Source of the DNA: a virus
Reading direction: 5' to 3' (one strand)
Virus record (IMG/VR): IMGVR_UViG_3300042883_000387
Coordinates: 1 to 25,564 of that record
Length of the DNA stretch: 25,564 nucleotides
In this document: positions 21,442 through 25,564 of the stretch, one piece after another
How positions within the stretch are numbered: the stretch's first letter is position 1
Layout: the number at the start of each line of letters is the position of its first letter
Notes under the pieces: generated by a model
Told to the model about the DNA's origin: nothing
What the model saw: the letters and a program-made list of their open reading frames with translations, nothing else
The model's database searches: none
Translations under genes and position numbers: made by a program

Positions 21442-21494
21442 GATTTCATTATCAAAGCCCGCTACTTGTTGAAGTGTGTTTTTGTTAAAAATTG

Positions 21495-21986
21495 CTATGA
21501 TGCTACCCTGCCCTTCATCTCAAATGACCATCCATCTTTAGGTGGATAAAATTTATTAGGCATTTTTCTGCCTTTACATTTTCTTATAATTGCGCTTTGT
21601 TCAAGATTATAAGCGTTTGCGGCTTCCTGTGATGTAACAAATTTGCCTTTAGGTGTTATATACCAACCTTTAAAATTAGGTGCATTTTCGCCATATTGTT
21701 CAAAATTAGGATTTTCTTTACCAAGCATTGTGTTATTTCGATAACCACCAATTGCTTTATTTAAACCAATATTTTTTAATGGTCTTAATTGCTTTTCAAG
21801 ATCATAGCAATATTCTTTAGTTGAAACCACAATCTTTTCAACAATTAAATTATTCCAAATAGCTTTAAATTTGTGTTTGTGTTCGCGCAATCTTTTGGCG
21901 AAATTTGGAGTTACACCGACATATCCATCTTTAAATATGTCATTTTGATTTGGCTCATGTAGCCAATATACTGAATAGATAGCCAT
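21495..21986 (-). CDS. GIY-YIG homing-type endonuclease with NUMOD-like C-terminus
   Basis: The 163-residue protein has the GIY-YIG core: 'YSVYWLHEPNQNDIFKDGYV' then 'GVTPNFAKRLREHK', with the conserved Arg, 'YCYDLEKQLRPLKNIGLNKA' with the conserved Glu, and 'IGGYRN'. The C-terminus ('WYITPKGKFVTSQEAANAYN', 'LEQSAIIRKCKG') is a NUMOD1-like DNA-binding segment common in phage homing endonucleases. It shares the 'HEPNQNDIF/HKPEHTDIF..GYVG' insertion with the GIY-YIG gene at 4257-5090, so the two are related. Both lie flush against the start of the downstream gene. Confidence 0.88.
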   Translation of the reverse strand: MAIYSVYWLHEPNQNDIFKDGYVGVTPNFAKRLREHKHKFKAIWNNLIVEKIVVSTKEYCYDLEKQLRPLKNIGLNKAIGGYRNNTMLGKENPNFEQYGENAPNFKGWYITPKGKFVTSQEAANAYNLEQSAIIRKCKGRKMPNKFYPPKDGWSFEMKGRVAS

Positions 21987-22049
21987 GTTTTCCTCACTAG
22001 GTTAATAACGCCCCTATATGCTTACAGAAGGCGAATGGTCTTATCTTAT

Positions 22050-22069
22050 AGGTAAAAAACATTTTACCT
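22050..22069. repeat. Perfect 8-bp inverted repeat
   Basis: AGGTAAAA (22050-22057) and TTTTACCT (22062-22069) form a perfect hairpin with a four-base loop (AACA). It lies in the 100-bp gap between the small conserved protein at 22090-22329 and the second GIY-YIG gene. It could be a weak terminator for leftward transcription or an operator; no long T run follows. Confidence 0.45.
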
Positions 22070-22089
22070 GTATTTTACTTTGTTGCCAA

Positions 22090-22329
22090 CTATTCCGTTA
22101 TTTCAGGCAGTTCAGGTTCTATTGGTTCAGGTTCAATTGGTTTTGGCACACATTCTTTTATTTCAGTATTGTAATACCAAACATCTGCAACACACGCATC
22201 ATCACAATCAACCCAAAACAATGCAGGATTAACTTCAAAAGTTTGTGATGCTACTTCCGCTACGCGATAGCCGCTAGTGCCATCAAAATTTACTATTGGT
22301 TCATTAGAACTAATCAATGCTTTTTTCAT
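22090..22329 (-). CDS. Conserved small phage protein of unknown function
   Basis: About 79 residues: 'MKKALISSNEPIVNFDGTSG', 'YRVAEVASQTFEVNPALFWV', 'DCDDACVADVWYYNTEIKEC', ending in a 'KPIEPEPIEPELPEITE' repeat. Proteins starting MKKALI.. with 'GyRVAeV' and 'FEV..pLFWVDC.D.v.AD' recur next to tail genes of aquatic phages, but no function is known to me. I chose the ATG at 22329 because GGAG lies 7 nt upstream; the longer frame from 22344 lacks one. Confidence 0.72.
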   Translation of the reverse strand: MKKALISSNEPIVNFDGTSGYRVAEVASQTFEVNPALFWVDCDDACVADVWYYNTEIKECVPKPIEPEPIEPELPEITE

Positions 22330-22344
22330 ATTAATACTCCACAA

Positions 22345-22923
22345 TTACAAATAATTATACCACCCTGTTACTATAAATTTTTCTTCAGTTGATGACGCTA
22401 TTCCTCTATGAGTAAATGTCCAGTCCGCAGGAAAAATAACAGTTAATCCTTTTTTTGGTTTTATCTTAATATTTTGATGCAAAAATTCAGTTTCCCCGCC
22501 ATCATTAATATCATTTAAATAAGTCATAAATACTAAATGTCTTGAACCAACAATGCCTTCACCACAATTTCGTTCATAGTGATATTTAAAATATCCGCCG
22601 TTTTTGGGATACCACTGAACATTAATGTTTTCTGCGATTCCCCATTTTGCACCTTCATTACAGTAAGGATATTTTTTTATATATTTATCACAAACCACTT
22701 GTAACTGAAGTGCATATTTATTTGCTAAATCTATGTTTTCTAAAAGATTGCAATCTACACTTAACTTTTCATTTCGATCAACTATTGATTGACCATTCTT
22801 AAAAATACTTCCTTCATGCTTATTGCTAGATTTTTTAATGTAATCAATAATTTCATCACATAACGACAACTCTTCAATCATCCATCCATTGATAAAACTG
22901 TCGTTGTTTTCAATATCAAACAT
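22345..22923 (-). CDS. 2OG-Fe(II) oxygenase (prolyl 4-hydroxylase-like)
   Basis: The 192-residue protein has the double-stranded beta-helix motifs of 2-oxoglutarate/Fe(II) oxygenases. 'INVQWYPKNGGYFKYHYERN' supplies His115-x-Glu117 as iron ligands, 'FMTYLNDINDGGETEFLHQN' is the signature following strand, and 'FPADWTFTHRGIAS' gives the distal His172. Lys182 in 'EEKFIVTGW' is the likely 2OG anchor. Closest in pattern are prolyl-hydroxylase-like enzymes often found near phage tail genes. The substrate is unknown; the collagen-like fibre two genes downstream (past the GIY-YIG gene and structural protein) is a candidate. Confidence 0.88.
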   Translation of the reverse strand: MFDIENNDSFINGWMIEELSLCDEIIDYIKKSSNKHEGSIFKNGQSIVDRNEKLSVDCNLLENIDLANKYALQLQVVCDKYIKKYPYCNEGAKWGIAENINVQWYPKNGGYFKYHYERNCGEGIVGSRHLVFMTYLNDINDGGETEFLHQNIKIKPKKGLTVIFPADWTFTHRGIASSTEEKFIVTGWYNYL

Positions 22924-22924
22924 T

Positions 22925-23656
22925 TTAATATTCTACTATCACAACTCCTGTGCCACCTGCACCGCCAGCAGAATTTACGGCACCACCACCACCGCCGCCA
23001 CCTGTGTTGGCCGCTCCAGCTTGACCAGCAGCAGCAGTTCCACCATGTTTTCCGCCACCTGCACCGCCAAATATAGTATTTCCACCTGCGCCAGCATAGG
23101 TAAAACCAGTTGCCCCGCCACCTGAACCACCAGTTAAATTCAAATTGCCGCCACTTCCCGCGCCACCTGCGCCGCCATTAGCATTACTAGCCGCTCCATT
23201 GCCGCCGCCAGTTGCCGAACAAAATGCACCAAAACTTGATGTTCCACCAGCACCGCCAACTGTTACAGTAACAGTTCCTGCAGGAGTTAATCCAGTAACC
23301 ACTTCAATTGCCGCACCGCCACCACCACCACCGCCAGCGGCTTGATTGGCGCCACCTGTGCCACCACTACCACCGCCACCAACAACAGTAACTTTAGCTT
23401 TAACCACTCCAGTAGGAACAGTAAAAGTGCCGCTTGATGTAAAAACTTGCATATTGCTAAAGCCGCCAGGTGCAGGTGTGACATAAACTAAAGCTGAACC
23501 ATTTGATTCTAAAATTTGACCACTTGTGCCAACTGATGTTAAACCAGTTCCACCATTAGCAATAGGTAGCGTTCCTGTTACCGCAGTTGTTAAGCTAGCT
23601 TGTCCTGAAGTATTTACCTTATTGGCAAATTGACTTAAATTAAATGCTTGTGTCAT
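22925..23656 (-). CDS. Glycine-rich tail fibre/adhesin protein
   Basis: The 243-residue product has an N-terminal fibre segment with the common 'TLPIANGGTGLTSVGTSGQI' motif, then 'MQVFTSSGTFTVPTGVVKAK' and 'VTVVGGGG'. Long polyglycine runs with 'GGAGGTSSFGAF' and 'GGSGGGATGFTYAGAGGN' follow, ending 'GGAGGTGVVIVEY'. This is the glycine-rich domain seen in phage tail-tip adhesins, where polyglycine helices present variable loops to the host receptor. AAGGGG lies before the ATG. It probably serves as a receptor-binding or fibre-tip protein. Confidence 0.82.
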   Translation of the reverse strand: MTQAFNLSQFANKVNTSGQASLTTAVTGTLPIANGGTGLTSVGTSGQILESNGSALVYVTPAPGGFSNMQVFTSSGTFTVPTGVVKAKVTVVGGGGSGGTGGANQAAGGGGGGGAAIEVVTGLTPAGTVTVTVGGAGGTSSFGAFCSATGGGNGAASNANGGAGGAGSGGNLNLTGGSGGGATGFTYAGAGGNTIFGGAGGGKHGGTAAAGQAGAANTGGGGGGGAVNSAGGAGGTGVVIVEY

Positions 23657-23665
23657 CTTTTCCCC

Positions 23666-25564
23666 TTATGCCGCACCTGCGCGAGCGAATGTTTGTTGTT
23701 GAATTATAAAACTTTCTGTTGGTGTATTGGTTAATGTATAGCTATTAGTAGAGGTCGTATAATCCACACCGCCTTCATATAATACACCATTTGCATAAAT
23801 TCCTAAAGCCCCGTTTGTAAAATTAAATGAATAGAAAATTTGTCCTACATTAGCAAAAGTAATGACATTTTGCGGAGTGCCTGTAGGTGTTGTCGTATTG
23901 TTTGCGCTAAATTGAATAATAGTTAAAAGACCATCTGATACGGCTGGAGTAATAGTATAAGTATTGCCTACAATATCATAATCAGAATCAGGCACTATAG
24001 TTCCGTTATAAAAAGGAAGTTCGTAACCTGAAAGAAAATGCCAATCTGTAGGTGTATAAGTTGTGGTTGAAGTTAGTGTTTCTTCAAATCGACTAAATAC
24101 AGGATAACTTGATCCTGAAGCCCTAAAGGTATATATAGGATCGCCAGCCGTTAATCCTGTAGGTGAAGTAGTAAATGTAATAGTTGCCGTTCCGTAATTA
24201 ACACTTGATACAGTATATTGAGTTGGCGTGCCTACATTATCAAAAGTCATAATATCGCCAGTATTAATTAATTGATGGGGCATTTCAGCAATATTCCAAG
24301 TAACATCCGCACCCGATACAGTTGCAACATTAAGATAAGTGTTGTCATAATAATTGCCACTAGATATAGCTCTCATTGAATAAATAGTTATGACATCGTT
24401 TAAAGTAGCGCCTGTGCTTAAAGTGACTGTGCCTGTAGCCCCACCTGTATCTGTATATTCTGTGTCAGATAATAAAAGTCCATTTTGAAATACTAGGCAT
24501 TGACCTTGAATATAAGTTGCGGCACGAGTAACTGAAAAGACTGTTTGGCCGCTTGTCGCATCAAAATAGTCTATCGTCATAAAGAAGTCATCAGGTGTCG
24601 TAAAGCCTACTACTCGACCATAAATATCCACTGTAATCGTTGCGGCTGATCCTGTAAAAGTAGCAGGCCCACCAAAATCTAGGAATTCATCTAAAGACGC
24701 AATTAATTGGCCATTGTTTGTATTAGATACTTTGACTTGACCTGTGCCTGTCGTAGTTGTTCCTGTAGTAATTAATTGACCTGTTTTATTATCAAGATCA
24801 ATAACATTTAAGCCGTCAGGTAAAGCTGACCATAATCTAGGATCAAAGTCTGCAAAAGTAGTTGGCACAAATTGACCTGTGCCTGAAGCAAAATCGGCAA
24901 AGTCTGTATCAAAACTAAACTTGCGACCTGTTCGATTAATAAAGCATAAGAATTTATTAGTGCCAAAAGCAGGATCGGCTAGATACCATTTATAATCTGA
25001 AGGTGTTGTTGATGGACTTGTAGAACTATTATTATAAAGGCCATAATAAAGCCTACCTGTAGGACTTAAACTAAAGTTAGTTAATCCATCAATAGTATCT
25101 GCATAGGCTACAGAAACAAATTTTTCTGTATATTGAAATGTTGTAGGTCGCCATGTAAGTTTAGAAGATGCTAGTGAATAGTTACTATTAGCTAAATTAT
25201 TGACCATGCGAGTAAAGAAATACCAATCGCCTGCGGGTATATTAAATAATTGGACATCAGGCATATAACTATTAACTACATAAGGACTTCCGCCTGGTTG
25301 CACTTCAGTCGTTCCTGCAAATATAAGTTGATCGTCTGTAGGGTATTGATAAGCTGAATAATAGATTTCTGCATATTCAGAAATACCCGCACTTGATGTT
25401 TGTATTCTTAATGTAAATGCAGGATTAGTAATAGATGGAAATTGTGCGGTAATTATAGGCGAATAAACTGTGCCAAAAGTTGTAGGGCTAGAAAGTCCTG
25501 TATTTGGGGCAGGTGTAAATTGAGTAACATTATAATCATCATAAACCGCAGGATTATATTCAGA
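23666..25564 (-). CDS. Large tail/fibre protein, partial (N-terminus beyond the window edge)
   Basis: The frame is open from the stop at 23666 to the window edge (632 codons seen). The in-frame GTG at 25303 is internal, because coding continues upstream as 'IYYSAYQYPTDDQLIFAGTT'. Visible parts are a beta-rich N-terminal region that reads like a fibronectin-type module ('FNIPAGDWYFFTRMVNNLAN'), a middle with 'TWRPTTFQYTEKFVSVAYAD', and C-terminal repeats of the type 'QTVFSVTRAATYIQGQCLVF' then 'QNGLLLSDTEYT' and 'LGIYANGVLYEGGVDYT', resembling short beta-tip domains of phage fibres. It is probably a host-specificity or tail fibre protein. Confidence 0.78.
   Translation of the reverse strand, partial: SEYNPAVYDDYNVTQFTPAPNTGLSSPTTFGTVYSPIITAQFPSITNPAFTLRIQTSSAGISEYAEIYYSAYQYPTDDQLIFAGTTEVQPGGSPYVVNSYMPDVQLFNIPAGDWYFFTRMVNNLANSNYSLASSKLTWRPTTFQYTEKFVSVAYADTIDGLTNFSLSPTGRLYYGLYNNSSTSPSTTPSDYKWYLADPAFGTNKFLCFINRTGRKFSFDTDFADFASGTGQFVPTTFADFDPRLWSALPDGLNVIDLDNKTGQLITTGTTTTGTGQVKVSNTNNGQLIASLDEFLDFGGPATFTGSAATITVDIYGRVVGFTTPDDFFMTIDYFDATSGQTVFSVTRAATYIQGQCLVFQNGLLLSDTEYTDTGGATGTVTLSTGATLNDVITIYSMRAISSGNYYDNTYLNVATVSGADVTWNIAEMPHQLINTGDIMTFDNVGTPTQYTVSSVNYGTATITFTTSPTGLTAGDPIYTFRASGSSYPVFSRFEETLTSTTTYTPTDWHFLSGYELPFYNGTIVPDSDYDIVGNTYTITPAVSDGLLTIIQFSANNTTTPTGTPQNVITFANVGQIFYSFNFTNGALGIYANGVLYEGGVDYTTSTNSYTLTNTPTESFIIQQQTFARAGAA

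Noticed and set aside
23145-23345. Proline-rich rightward ORF
   Set aside because: It is the antisense of the polyglycine region of the adhesin gene.
1-25564. tRNA genes, integrase, attachment sites and a lysogeny repressor
   Set aside because: I looked for cloverleaf arms, tyrosine or serine recombinase motifs and helix-turn-helix repressors and saw none.

Overview
The window is a 25.6 kb piece of a tailed, double-stranded DNA phage genome (HK97-type head genes, siphovirus-like) with low GC and very tight gene packing: most neighbouring genes overlap by TAATG or ATGA. No integrase, excisionase, repressor or tRNA gene was seen, so nothing here points to a temperate lifestyle, although the genome is incomplete. 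The best host clue is a phage copy of pqqA, the 23-residue precursor peptide of the cofactor PQQ. Together with the low GC this suggests an aquatic methylotroph such as the Methylophilaceae, where PQQ serves methanol dehydrogenase. That host assignment is inference.

Layout. (1) 1-5090, leftward: prohead protease (cut by the window edge), a 36-codon ORF, portal, large and small terminase, and a GIY-YIG endonuclease flush against terS. (2) 5083-8726, leftward: a DUF6378-like protein, GH24 lysozyme, a three-TM holin-like protein, an i-spanin-like TM/coiled-coil protein, two secreted Cys-containing proteins, a SprT-like metalloprotease and an HNH nuclease. (3) 8739-12897, leftward: Ref-like nuclease, NinB-like protein, helicase-loader-like protein, a run of tiny membrane peptides, a SleB-type hydrolase, a DUF1376 replication protein with three tandem 11-bp iterons inside its gene, and a VRR-NUC nuclease. 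(4) 12992-16288, rightward: one operon from a sigma70-like promoter (12917-12944) to a rho-independent terminator (16262-16285). It encodes small unknown proteins, an ERF annealing protein, a PD-(D/E)XK-like protein, a YqaJ/lambda-type exonuclease, an SSB-like protein and finally PqqA. (5) 16428-25564, leftward: small unknowns, an HNH protein, a small holin, a GT2 glycosyltransferase, a collagen-like tail fibre, an uncharacterised structural-type protein, a second GIY-YIG endonuclease, a conserved small phage protein, a 2OG-Fe(II) oxygenase, a glycine-rich fibre/adhesin and the C-terminal part of a large tail protein.

How the genes fit together: the rightward operon looks like an early recombination module that also delivers the PQQ precursor peptide, presumably using the host PqqB-E enzymes to sustain periplasmic methanol oxidation during infection. 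The leftward middle block supplies replication and recombination functions, and the outer leftward blocks supply packaging, lysis and host recognition. The collagen-like fibre sits next to a GT2 enzyme and near a prolyl-hydroxylase-like oxygenase, so post-translational modification of the fibre is a reasonable hypothesis.
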